Of a stretch of 7,849 nucleotides of DNA, positions 1 through 7,849 are shown piece by piece. This DNA comes from CAZGYE01 sp964530165 (lineage in GTDB: Bacteria; Planctomycetota; Planctomycetia; Planctomycetales; Planctomycetaceae): contig CAZGYE010000279.1 in NCBI GenBank assembly GCA_964530165.1, positions 1 through 7,849 on the forward strand, written 5' to 3'. The first letter of the stretch is position 1, and the number at the start of each line of letters is the position of its first letter. A program made the translations under genes and the position numbers. The notes beneath the pieces were generated by a model. That model worked only from the letters and a program-made list of their open reading frames with translations, was not told the origin of the DNA and did not search any database.

Positions 1-71
1 CGCCCGCACCACTATTCTCCCAAATTTCCCACCTACTTTCGAGACGCACACACCTGGCCCACGACACACAT

Positions 72-94
72 CGCCGAGAATTGCATTTTCGGCG
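72..94 (+). promoter_or_regulatory. Hairpin in the guaA upstream region
   Basis: Bases 72-80 (CGCCGAGAA) pair with 86-94 (TTTTCGGCG), giving a 9-bp stem with one G-T pair and a 5-base loop (81-85). It lies 67 bases before the guaA ATG. No T-run follows, so a classical intrinsic terminator for an upstream gene is not well supported. It could equally be a leader element or chance. I see no purine-riboswitch core here. Positions 1-71 show nothing I can assign. Confidence 0.3.
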
Positions 95-161
95 CGCCCG
101 GCTAACATGAACCGTTTCTGCTTTTCGTATTTCCGCCGAATTCGCAGCGGACAGAATCAAC

Positions 162-1772
<1,611 letters not shown>

Positions 1773-1797
1773 CGGGTCAAGGATGTGCAGCCGATCG

Positions 1798-1812
1798 GCA
1801 GGCTGGAAAGCC
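1798..1812. repeat. Left-hand fragment of the 22-bp repeat, abutting the gap
   Basis: GCAGGCTGGAAAGCC ends exactly where the Ns begin. Its last 11 bases match the end of the 22-bp unit found on the other side of the gap, with one change (GCTGG instead of GTTGG). It therefore looks like the outermost, diverged unit of the same array. The stretch 1773-1797 between the guaA stop and this fragment holds nothing I recognise. Confidence 0.55.
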
Positions 1813-1912
1813 NNNNNNNNNNNNNNNNNNNNNNNNNNNNNNNNNNNNNNNNNNNNNNNNNNNNNNNNNNNNNNNNNNNNNNNNNNNNNNNNNNNNNNNN
1901 NNNNNNNNNNNN
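1813..1912. other. Assembly gap of 100 Ns
   Basis: Exactly 100 consecutive Ns, the conventional placeholder for a scaffold join of unknown length. Repeat sequence flanks both sides, so the assembler probably broke on the tandem array. The true length and copy number cannot be known from this sequence. Any open frame drawn across the Ns is meaningless. Confidence 0.97.
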
Positions 1913-2016
1913 TGCCCCACAAAGTTGGAAAGCCTGCCCCACAAAGTTGGAAAGCCTGCCCCACAAAGTTGGAAAGCCTGCCCCACAAAATTGGAAAGCC
2001 TGCCCCACAAGGCTGG
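1913..2016. repeat. 22-bp direct tandem repeat array
   Basis: Four full units lie at 1913-1934, 1935-1956, 1957-1978 and 1979-2000. Each begins TGCCCCACAAAGTTGG and ends AAAGCC. Units 1-3 are identical; unit 4 has one G-to-A change in the AAAGTTGG part. A fifth, decayed unit (2001-2016) keeps TGCCCCACAA and then diverges as GGCTGG. The array ends 14 bases before the stop codon of the fabZ-like gene and sits between two convergent genes. The unit has no strong internal palindrome. Because 22 is not a multiple of three and no frame contains a stop, all six frames stay open and create false proteins. I recall similar GGGGCAGGCTTTCCA-type repeats scattered in planctomycete genomes, but I have not verified this. 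Confidence 0.95.
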
Positions 2017-2030
2017 CCGGGTGAGCGGGA

Positions 2031-2486
2031 TCAGAACGCCGCGGGGGTCGCAGCGCACGCAAATTCCAGACGGGTTGCCGTTTGCCCGTCGACGGAGACC
2101 TTGCCGGTCAGAAAATACGCGTTGGCGAGACGTTCGGTCAATTCGACCTCGATGTCGAGCGTTTCGCCCGGCCGGACCATGCGGCGAAATTTCGTGTTGC
2201 TGAGCCGGGTGACGACCGGCACCTGTCCCTCTTCAGGCGGCTCGGTCTTCGAGATGAAGATTGCCGCCGCCTGAAACGCCGCTTCGCACTGCAACACGCC
2301 CGGAAAGACGGGATAGTCCGGGTAATGGCCGGCAAACACGTCGAGGTCCGGGTCCAGGAACTTCCGCGCGCGAATTCGCTTCTCGCTGATTTCGACGACC
2401 TCGTCGATCCAAAGAAACGGTGGCCGGTGCGGAATGCACTGCTGGATCTCTTCGCGATTCAACGAACCGTTTCTCCTGAAAGTCAT
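2031..2486 (-). CDS. FabZ-like 3-hydroxyacyl-ACP dehydratase (hotdog fold)
   Basis: Predicted to dehydrate 3-hydroxyacyl-ACP, or a related thioester, to the trans-2-enoyl form, in the cytosol. The protein has 151 residues from the ATG at 2486, a normal FabZ size. Visible family signatures are PHRPPFL at 19-25; GHYPDYPVFPGVLQCE at 53-68 with the expected catalytic pair His54 and Glu68; and the KFRRMVRPGETL strand at 99-110. An alternative start is the TTG at 2462, which gives 143 residues beginning LNREEIQQ. It has a well-placed AGGAGA (2472-2477) and the ATG does not. The gene lies 56 nt downstream of the desaturase on the same strand and is probably co-transcribed with it. No lpx or fab neighbour is visible, so it may be a pathway-specific paralogue rather than the housekeeping FabZ. 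I therefore give no gene symbol. Confidence 0.9.
   Translation of the reverse strand: MTFRRNGSLNREEIQQCIPHRPPFLWIDEVVEISEKRIRARKFLDPDLDVFAGHYPDYPVFPGVLQCEAAFQAAAIFISKTEPPEEGQVPVVTRLSNTKFRRMVRPGETLDIEVELTERLANAYFLTGKVSVDGQTATRLEFACAATPAAF
2472..2477 (-). promoter_or_regulatory. Shine-Dalgarno that favours a TTG start for the FabZ-like gene
   Basis: On the minus strand AGGAGA lies 9 bases before a TTG codon at 2462-2460. The ATG at 2486-2484 has no recognisable Shine-Dalgarno; the sequence before it is TCAGATCGTACTGGT. The family alignment also begins near the TTG (LNREEIQQCIPHR). The true start may therefore be 2462, which would put the AGGAGA and the ATG in the untranslated leader. Confidence 0.5.
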
Positions 2487-2493
2487 ACCAGTA

Positions 2494-2542
2494 CGATCTG
2501 AAATCTCAAATCTGCAATCGCCAATCCAAAATCCGCAATCGA
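2494..2542. repeat. Degenerate heptamer tandem array between desaturase and fabZ-like genes
   Basis: On the plus strand seven 7-base units run without gaps from 2494: first CGATCTG, then AAATCTC, AAATCTG and four more of the form [AC]AATCNN, ending CAATCGA at 2536-2542. The ATC core is kept in all seven units and AATC in the last six, while the two bases after it vary. In transcript orientation the unit reads NNGATTK. The first transcribed unit begins on the base right after the desaturase stop codon (TAG, 2545-2543). The array ends 7 bases before the ATG of the fabZ-like gene, so it makes up nearly the whole intergenic space. It looks like a low-complexity intergenic repeat; no function can be read from it. 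Confidence 0.75.
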
Positions 2543-3970
<1,428 letters not shown>

Positions 3971-4169
3971 GCAGCCCAGTCTATTGAGCGGCGCGTGAAA
4001 TGCCAATCAACCGCGTGGCCCTGGGACCGACAATCCGCTTTCTGCAATAGGGAGGCCCCTTCGCCGTCAACTCGTTCCCGTCAAGGCGATCGCGTCGTGC
4101 CAACGCCGAAATTTGTCGACGCAAGTGTCTGTCAAACAACAAAATAGAAAACGTGGTGTTGAAAACGGG

Positions 4170-6383
4170 TCAAGCGATCTTTTCCGCTTTGTCGCGAGTG
4201 GCGTGCGGTTTGTCGAGGTGCAGGTGTGGTTGATGGAAGAACTGCGCGAGGAATCGGGGCCAGAGCCGCCTCAACTGGAAAACGGCCGTGGAACGAGCCT
4301 GCAGCTCGAACCGATGGCCGGCCAGTTGCCGATGTGACCGGCGACGCGACTCGGCGGTGCAGAGGATCGGCCGCCAATACTCTGCCGAGTGATGTGTGGG
4401 AAGCGCAAAGGTAACGGCATGGTCGTGGGCGTTGAGCGCGAGCAGCAGCGTTTTGCCGACAATCGGCCGACCGTTCACATCGACTTCGTCAATCATCCTT
4501 CCGTCGAGGCGGACCCCGAGGCAGCGGACGGACTCGGCATTCCAGTCGGCGTCGGTCATTTCTTCTCCGGTGGGAGTCAGCCAGTGAATGTCGCTGGCCC
4601 CCGCGCCGCGGATCTGCCGCCCTTGAAAGAACTGTCGACGCTGTAACACCGGATGTTCCCGCCACACGTTGATCACACGGCAGGCAAACCGGAAGAACTC
4701 CCGCTGCGGCGGCGTGAGCTCCCAATTCAGCCAACTGATTTCGTTGTCTTGGCAATACGCGTTGTTGTTGCCGTGCTGGGTATGCCCGATCTCGTCGCCG
4801 CTGCGGATCATGGGCACGCCTTGCGAAAGCAGCAGCGTGGTCAAGAAGTTTCGCTTTTGCTGTTCCCGCAGCTTGGTTGTCTCTGGGTCGTCTGTGGGGC
4901 CTTCGACGCCGCAATTCCAACTGAGGTTGTGGTTGTCGCCGTCGACGCCGTTCTGCCCGTTGGCCTCGTTGTGTTTCTCGTTGTAGCTGACCAGATCGTG
5001 CAGGCAGAAGCCGTCGTGAGAGGTGACAAAGTTGATGCTGGCATAAGGCCGGCGGCCGTTGTGTTCGTACAAATCGCTCGAGCCGCACAGCCGGGTGGCA
5101 AGTTCCGAAACCGTATGCCCATCACCGCGCCAGAACTCGCGGACCGAGTCGCGGTATTTGCCGTTCCATTCCGTCCAGAGCACCGGGAAGTTGCCGATCT
5201 GGTAGCCGCCTTCGCCCAGGTCCCACGGCTCGGCAATCAGCTTGACCTGGGAGAGGACCGGGTCTTGATGAATGATGTCGAAGAACGCCCCCAGCTTGTC
5301 GACCTCGTGCAGTTCGCGCGCCAGGGCGCTGGCGAGATCGAAACGGAACCCGTCGACGTGCATTTCCAGCACCCAGTACCGCAGGCTGTCCATGATCAAC
5401 TGTAGCACACGTGGACAGAGCATGTTCAGCGTGTTGCCGCAGCCGGTGTAATCGATATAGTACCGCGGCTCTTTGGGCATCAGCCGATAATAGGAGGCGT
5501 TGTCGATCCCGCGCAGCGACAGCGTCGGCCCCAGATGGTTCCCTTCTCCGGTGTGGTTGTAAACGACGTCCAGGATCACCTCCAGCCCCGCTTTGTGCAG
5601 GGTGCGGACCATGCGCTTGAACTCACGGACCGATTCGCGGGGCGAGCGCGACGACGCATAGCTTGTCTCGGGGGCGAAATAGGACAGGGTGTTGTAGCCC
5701 CAGTAATTCGACAGACCCTTCTCGACCAGATGCCGATCATTCACCTTGGAGTGGACCGGCAGAAGCTCGACGGCGGTCACACCCAGTTTGAGCAGATGGC
5801 GGATCGCCGCTTTGGAGGCCAGACCGGCGTAGCTGCCTCGCAAGCGTTCGGGGACGCCCGGGTGCCGTATAGTGAACCCGCGAACATGTGTTTCGTAGAT
5901 CACCGTCTTGTGCCAGGGGGTACGCAGTTGCGTATCGCCGGCCCAGTGGAATGCAGGATCGACGACCACTCCCAGGGGGGCACAGTCGGCGTTGTCCCGG
6001 TCGTCGAAGGAGAGGTCGGCCTCCACATTGCCGATGCGGTATCCGAACATCGTATCCGACCAGCGCAGGTCGCGCCCGATCGCCTTGGCGTGAGGATCGA
6101 GTACGACCTTGTGCGGATTAAATCGGTGTCCCTTTTGCGGATCGTAAGGGCCATGGACGCGATAACCGTAGAGCTGACCGAGCTTAACGTCCGGCAGGTA
6201 AGCGTGCCAGACGATGTCCGTTTGTTCCGGCAGCGGGATGCGATGCGTTTCTTTGGTGCCATCTTTCGAGTCGAACAAGCACAGCTCGACCTTGGTGGCG
6301 TGTTCCGAAAACAGAGTGAAATTGACTCCCGAACCGTCCCACGTCGCTCCCAGTGGATAGGGGCGCCCCGGCCAAATCCTCAT
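4170..6383 (-). CDS. glgX: Glycogen debranching enzyme GlgX (GH13 isoamylase type)
   Basis: Hydrolyses alpha-1,6 branches of glycogen or phosphorylase limit dextrin in the cytosol, freeing short maltooligosaccharides. The 737-residue protein starts with the CBM48-type N-domain typical of the family (YPLGATWDGSGVNFTLFS, 9-26). The catalytic barrel has DVVYNH (272-277); the nucleophile Asp349 in DGFRFDLA; the acid/base Glu385 in LIAEPWD; and the transition-state Asp457 in VTSHDGF. The stretch GEGGYQIGNFPVLWTEWNGKYRD and the later GNNNAYCQDNEISWLNW are hallmarks of GlgX/TreX. The E. coli enzyme is about 657 residues. The extra length here includes a basic, His-bearing tail of about 33 residues after the last beta-strand (after TAVFQL, 699-704), which looks disordered. 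The ATG at 6383 has an AGGAG 7 bases upstream. No other glycogen gene is in the window, so it is not in a visible glg operon. It is divergent from the secreted-protein gene. Confidence 0.97.
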   Translation of the reverse strand: MRIWPGRPYPLGATWDGSGVNFTLFSEHATKVELCLFDSKDGTKETHRIPLPEQTDIVWHAYLPDVKLGQLYGYRVHGPYDPQKGHRFNPHKVVLDPHAKAIGRDLRWSDTMFGYRIGNVEADLSFDDRDNADCAPLGVVVDPAFHWAGDTQLRTPWHKTVIYETHVRGFTIRHPGVPERLRGSYAGLASKAAIRHLLKLGVTAVELLPVHSKVNDRHLVEKGLSNYWGYNTLSYFAPETSYASSRSPRESVREFKRMVRTLHKAGLEVILDVVYNHTGEGNHLGPTLSLRGIDNASYYRLMPKEPRYYIDYTGCGNTLNMLCPRVLQLIMDSLRYWVLEMHVDGFRFDLASALARELHEVDKLGAFFDIIHQDPVLSQVKLIAEPWDLGEGGYQIGNFPVLWTEWNGKYRDSVREFWRGDGHTVSELATRLCGSSDLYEHNGRRPYASINFVTSHDGFCLHDLVSYNEKHNEANGQNGVDGDNHNLSWNCGVEGPTDDPETTKLREQQKRNFLTTLLLSQGVPMIRSGDEIGHTQHGNNNAYCQDNEISWLNWELTPPQREFFRFACRVINVWREHPVLQRRQFFQGRQIRGAGASDIHWLTPTGEEMTDADWNAESVRCLGVRLDGRMIDEVDVNGRPIVGKTLLLALNAHDHAVTFALPTHHSAEYWRPILCTAESRRRSHRQLAGHRFELQARSTAVFQLRRLWPRFLAQFFHQPHLHLDKPHATRDKAEKIA

Positions 6384-6390
6384 TGATCAT

Positions 6391-6404
6391 CTCCTGCACC
6401 TCCT
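6391..6404 (-). promoter_or_regulatory. Tandem Shine-Dalgarno before glgX
   Basis: In transcript orientation AGGAGGT (6404-6398) is followed by AGGAG (6395-6391). The second lies 7 bases before the glgX ATG at 6383. The first lies 7 bases before a different ATG at 6390, which is out of frame with glgX and opens a 68-codon frame ending at 6184. The second site therefore fixes the glgX start. The first may be redundant or may feed a competing initiation. Confidence 0.7.
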
Positions 6405-6434
6405 GCGCGTTGCTGATTCCAACTGACCGGGCAC

Positions 6435-6463
6435 ATTGTTTCGAAGGCGAGCGTTGCGGTCAA
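6435..6463 (-). promoter_or_regulatory. Candidate sigma-70-type promoter for glgX
   Basis: On the minus strand TTGACC (6463-6458) and AACAAT (6440-6435) are separated by 17 bases. They match the consensus at 5/6 and 4/6 positions. A start near 6428 would give a leader of about 45 bases containing the tandem Shine-Dalgarno. This is sequence resemblance only, and planctomycete promoters are poorly defined. Confidence 0.35.
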
Positions 6464-6533
6464 GATCGATGCCTCCTGAGGAAAGCCGAAAGCCGATCGC
6501 TGCCCGTCAAAGTCAGAGAGTCTGGATGGATTA

Positions 6534-6543
6534 CCGTCGACGG
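6534..6543. promoter_or_regulatory. 10-bp perfect palindrome in the divergent intergenic region
   Basis: CCGTCGACGG is its own reverse complement. It lies between the two candidate divergent promoters, 22 bases upstream of the plus-strand TTGACA. That is a plausible place for an operator acting on one or both genes, but the half-site is only 5 bases, so chance is a real possibility. Confidence 0.25.
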
Positions 6544-6565
6544 CACACGTCCGACCGAGAGTTTG

Positions 6566-6595
6566 TTGACAGCGCTGCCTCTGGCAATGTACAAC
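6566..6595 (+). promoter_or_regulatory. Candidate sigma-70-type promoter for the secreted-protein gene
   Basis: A perfect TTGACA (6566-6571) is followed after 18 bases by TACAAC (6590-6595), 4/6 of the -10 consensus. A start near 6602 would give a leader of about 78 bases. The spacing is slightly long, and an alternative sigma factor cannot be excluded. Confidence 0.4.
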
Positions 6596-6607
6596 AAGAT
6601 GAGCGGA

Positions 6608-6621
6608 AGATCGTTCGATCT
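6608..6621 (+). promoter_or_regulatory. Inverted repeat just downstream of the candidate start point
   Basis: AGATCG-TT-CGATCT forms two 6-base arms with a 2-base spacer, directly after the predicted transcription start. The loop is too short for a stable RNA hairpin with all pairs formed, so a DNA-binding site for a dimer is the likelier reading if it is functional at all. Confidence 0.25.
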
Positions 6622-6679
6622 CTGTCAAAAACGGCTCAGAGAGTCGTTCAAGCGGACTCAACTGACATGAGGTATCACC

Positions 6680-7537
6680 ATGAAACGACGAGTGATTCGC
6701 GGCACTTTGATTCTGACATGCTCGCTGGCACTGTGGACTGGTTTCGAATCCGAGAGCGATGCGTGCCTGTTTCCCTGGATGGTCGGACATCATAGCGGCT
6801 ACTGGGGTGCAGCTTACGGTCCGTATTACGCTCCGGTTTATAGACCGGTTTATAGACCGGTTTATCCGCCGGCGTGTTGTCCTCCGGCGCAGATGTTCTA
6901 TGGACCGGCGTGCTCCCCGTGTGGATCTGTCTGCTCGCCGTGTGGTCCTTCGGTTTATCCCGGCGGCGCTTGCGGCGTGAACCCGCAGCCTCAGCCGAGC
7001 GTCACGCCGGGCAAGGACTGGAAACCAACTGAAACCGTTCCAAAAACCTTCTCCGATGATCAACCGGGTGCCAAGAAAAAACCGGCGCCCGCTAACCCAA
7101 ATGTGGGCAACGGGAAGGCCAGTCCGTTCGACGAGTCCAACGACAACGGCCAACCCGAATCCCCGGCCCCGACCGAAACCGAAGTGAGGAAACCGGTCTT
7201 GCCGGTCCCGCCGACCGTCATCGAGAAGAAGAAGCCGGCGCCGGCGAGTCTGCCACCCGAAGAGGAGGGCAAGAAGGATTCCAAGAACGGCGGCAGCAGC
7301 GAGAAGAGCGAGAAGAGCGAGAAAGAGACTCCGAAAGAAGACGTCAAGGAATCCGGAGCTAACCCGCAACTCCGCATTCCCACGCTCAAACTCGACAACA
7401 AGATCACGTGGCAATCGACTCCAAAACGAACACGACGCTCCCTGCAGGCAACGTTTCACAATCCGAAGATCGTTCGCAGATCGGTCAATCCAAACGTCAA
7501 GCCGGCGCCGCGAGGGACGAAGATCGCGAAGAATTGA
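6680..7537 (+). CDS. Secreted Tyr/Pro/Cys-rich low-complexity protein, function unknown
   Basis: I recognise no enzyme domain in these 285 residues. Residues 1-28 form a signal peptide: basic MKRR, a hydrophobic core (about 9-22), and a likely signal peptidase I site after SDA28. The mature part has three zones. Residues 29-100 are rich in Tyr, Pro, Gly and Cys, with VYRPVYRPVYPP (53-64) and a duplicated CSPCG (78-82 and 85-89); eight Cys fall in this zone (29, 66, 67, 78, 81, 85, 88, 98). Residues 101-226 are a charged Pro/Lys/Glu/Ser linker, including SEKSEKSEK (207-215), that looks disordered. Residues 227-285 are a basic tail (TPKRTRRS, KIVRRS). The ATG at 6680 has GAGGT (6669-6673) 6 bases upstream. 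Such proteins occur in planctomycetes as envelope or extracellular components; disulfide cross-linking is my inference. The lack of stops in the other frames comes from base composition. Confidence 0.85.
   Translation: MKRRVIRGTLILTCSLALWTGFESESDACLFPWMVGHHSGYWGAAYGPYYAPVYRPVYRPVYPPACCPPAQMFYGPACSPCGSVCSPCGPSVYPGGACGVNPQPQPSVTPGKDWKPTETVPKTFSDDQPGAKKKPAPANPNVGNGKASPFDESNDNGQPESPAPTETEVRKPVLPVPPTVIEKKKPAPASLPPEEEGKKDSKNGGSSEKSEKSEKETPKEDVKESGANPQLRIPTLKLDNKITWQSTPKRTRRSLQATFHNPKIVRRSVNPNVKPAPRGTKIAKN
6833..6868 (+). repeat. 12-bp tandem repeat inside the secreted-protein gene
   Basis: Two identical 12-base units, CCGGTTTATAGA (6833-6844 and 6845-6856), are followed by a third that diverges in its last bases (6857-6868). 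They encode the PVYR repeat within VYRPVYRPVYPP. The two exact copies suggest recent slippage expansion, which could vary in length between strains. Confidence 0.85.
6911..6952 (+). repeat. 21-bp duplication encoding CSPCG
   Basis: Two adjacent 21-base units begin TGCTCCCCGTGTGG (6911) and TGCTCGCCGTGTGG (6932). They encode CSPCGSV and CSPCGPS. The first 14 bases differ at one position and the rest has diverged, so this duplication is older than the neighbouring 12-bp repeat. Each unit contributes one C-x-x-C pair. Confidence 0.8.
7298..7324 (+). repeat. 9-bp triplet repeat encoding SEK
   Basis: Three in-frame units of AGCGAGAAG (exact in all three) encode SEKSEKSEK in the charged linker. 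This is a third, independent in-frame expansion in the same gene. Confidence 0.8.
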
Positions 7538-7540
7538 GCG

Positions 7541-7564
7541 GGCGGTACGAATCGATCAACCGCC
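7541..7564 (+). terminator. Weak hairpin after the secreted-protein gene
   Basis: GGCGGT (7541-7546) pairs with ACCGCC (7559-7564) around a 12-base loop, 4 bases after the stop codon at 7535-7537. The stem is GC-rich but short and has no T-run, so termination here would need Rho or be inefficient. The remaining 107 bases up to the next stop (7672) show nothing else convincing. Confidence 0.3.
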
Positions 7565-7671
7565 GGACCAGCTCGACAGAGTACCTCGAAGCCGTCCCAA
7601 TCGCCCGCAAAGAGGGACTCGCGCGGCTCGACCTCGGCTGACAGGTTCCAGGCTGCCGGGATGTTCGAGCA

Positions 7672-7849
7672 CTACGCGGAATCTCCGGCCGCTTCGACCT
7701 TTTCAATGATCCCTTTCAGCAGCACCTCTCTCTCCTTCAACTGATCGGTAAATGTGGACGTCATTGAATGGTGCACCTGTTCGCGAAGCGAGCCGAGTCG
7801 GTCGCGCAGTATTTCGAGCAGAAAATTCTGCTCATCGGCTGCCAGTTCC
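7672..7849 (-). CDS. Small uncharacterised helical protein, C-terminal 58 residues (5' end outside window)
   Basis: The minus-strand frame starting at 7848 is open to a TAG at 7674-7672 and reads ELAADEQNFLLEILRDRLG, then SLREQVHHSMTSTFTDQLK, then EREVLLKGIIEKVEAAGDSA. The sequence looks genuinely coding: two amphipathic helices around a polar HHSMTSTF turn. It fits a pattern I know from many short bacterial hypothetical proteins (E..FL..LL...L..L..E..HT.T..F...L..RE..L..LL.K). Those are about 60-80 residues, so probably only the first few codons are missing. The family has no function known to me. The gene converges on the secreted-protein gene, 134 bases away. The family likeness is from memory and unverified. 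Confidence 0.75.
   Translation of the reverse strand, partial: ELAADEQNFLLEILRDRLGSLREQVHHSMTSTFTDQLKEREVLLKGIIEKVEAAGDSA

Noticed and set aside
81..108. Possible guaA promoter TTGCAT-16-TAACAT
   Set aside because: Both boxes are only 4/6 and the -35 lies in the loop and arm of the hairpin at 72-94. Not supported well enough.
1913..2016. CRISPR array
   Set aside because: The 22-bp units are directly adjacent with no unique spacers, and there is no cas gene in the window.
4107..4135. Perfect TTGACA on the minus strand upstream of the desaturase
   Set aside because: At 17-base spacing the -10 would be AATTTC, only 2/6, and nearby spacings are no better. It is too weak to list as a promoter.
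4653..6386. Two long plus-strand open frames opposite glgX (4653-5405 and 5535-6386)
   Set aside because: Both are shadows of the conserved GH13 coding sequence and contain no motif of their own.
6380..7459. 359-codon minus-strand frame opposite the secreted-protein gene, with an INRSINRSINRS run
   Set aside because: The apparent repeat is the reverse reading of the 12-bp PVYR repeat. The plus strand has a signal peptide and Shine-Dalgarno, and the minus-strand frame also overlaps the glgX leader.
7816..7833. Inverted repeat GAGCAGAA-AA-TTCTGCTC
   Set aside because: It lies inside the coding part of the truncated right-edge gene (EQNFLLE), and its 2-base spacer is too short for a normal loop. 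One 8-base inverted repeat in a window this size is not surprising.

Overview
The window reads as an ordinary chromosomal segment of a GC-rich Gram-negative bacterium, most likely a planctomycete. The grounds are indirect: overall codon style, a secreted Tyr/Pro/Cys-rich protein with a Lys/Pro/Glu-rich linker, degenerate intergenic repeats of a kind I recall from Planctomycetes, and stand-alone guaA and glgX genes. I ran no search, so the phylum call is an inference. A run of exactly 100 N (1813-1912) shows that this is a draft scaffold.

Layout from left to right. Positions 1-161 are the guaA leader, with a 9-bp-stem hairpin. guaA (162-1772, +) encodes a complete GMP synthase. Positions 1773-2030 lie between convergent genes and hold a 22-bp tandem array interrupted by the assembly gap. 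A minus-strand pair follows, transcribed from right to left: a CrtI/CrtISO-like FAD-dependent desaturase or isomerase (2543-3970) and, 56 nt downstream, a FabZ-like hotdog dehydratase (2031-2486). The space between them is filled by a degenerate heptamer array that starts right after the desaturase stop codon. Next on the minus strand is glgX (4170-6383), a complete glycogen debranching enzyme. A divergent intergenic region (6384-6679) carries candidate promoters in both directions and two short palindromes. A plus-strand gene (6680-7537) then encodes a secreted, low-complexity, repeat-bearing protein. The right edge cuts a small minus-strand gene (7672-7849) whose last 58 codons are visible; it resembles a short, helical, uncharacterised protein family.

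Functionally the genes look like separate housekeeping or accessory units: purine synthesis (guaA), glycogen breakdown (glgX), a lipid or isoprenoid modification pair (desaturase plus dehydratase) and a cell-envelope or extracellular protein. Only the desaturase-dehydratase pair looks co-transcribed. I see no mobile element, CRISPR array, tRNA, rRNA or defence system. The least explained items are the heptamer array, the 22-bp array at the gap, the desaturase-FabZ pairing and the secreted repeat protein.
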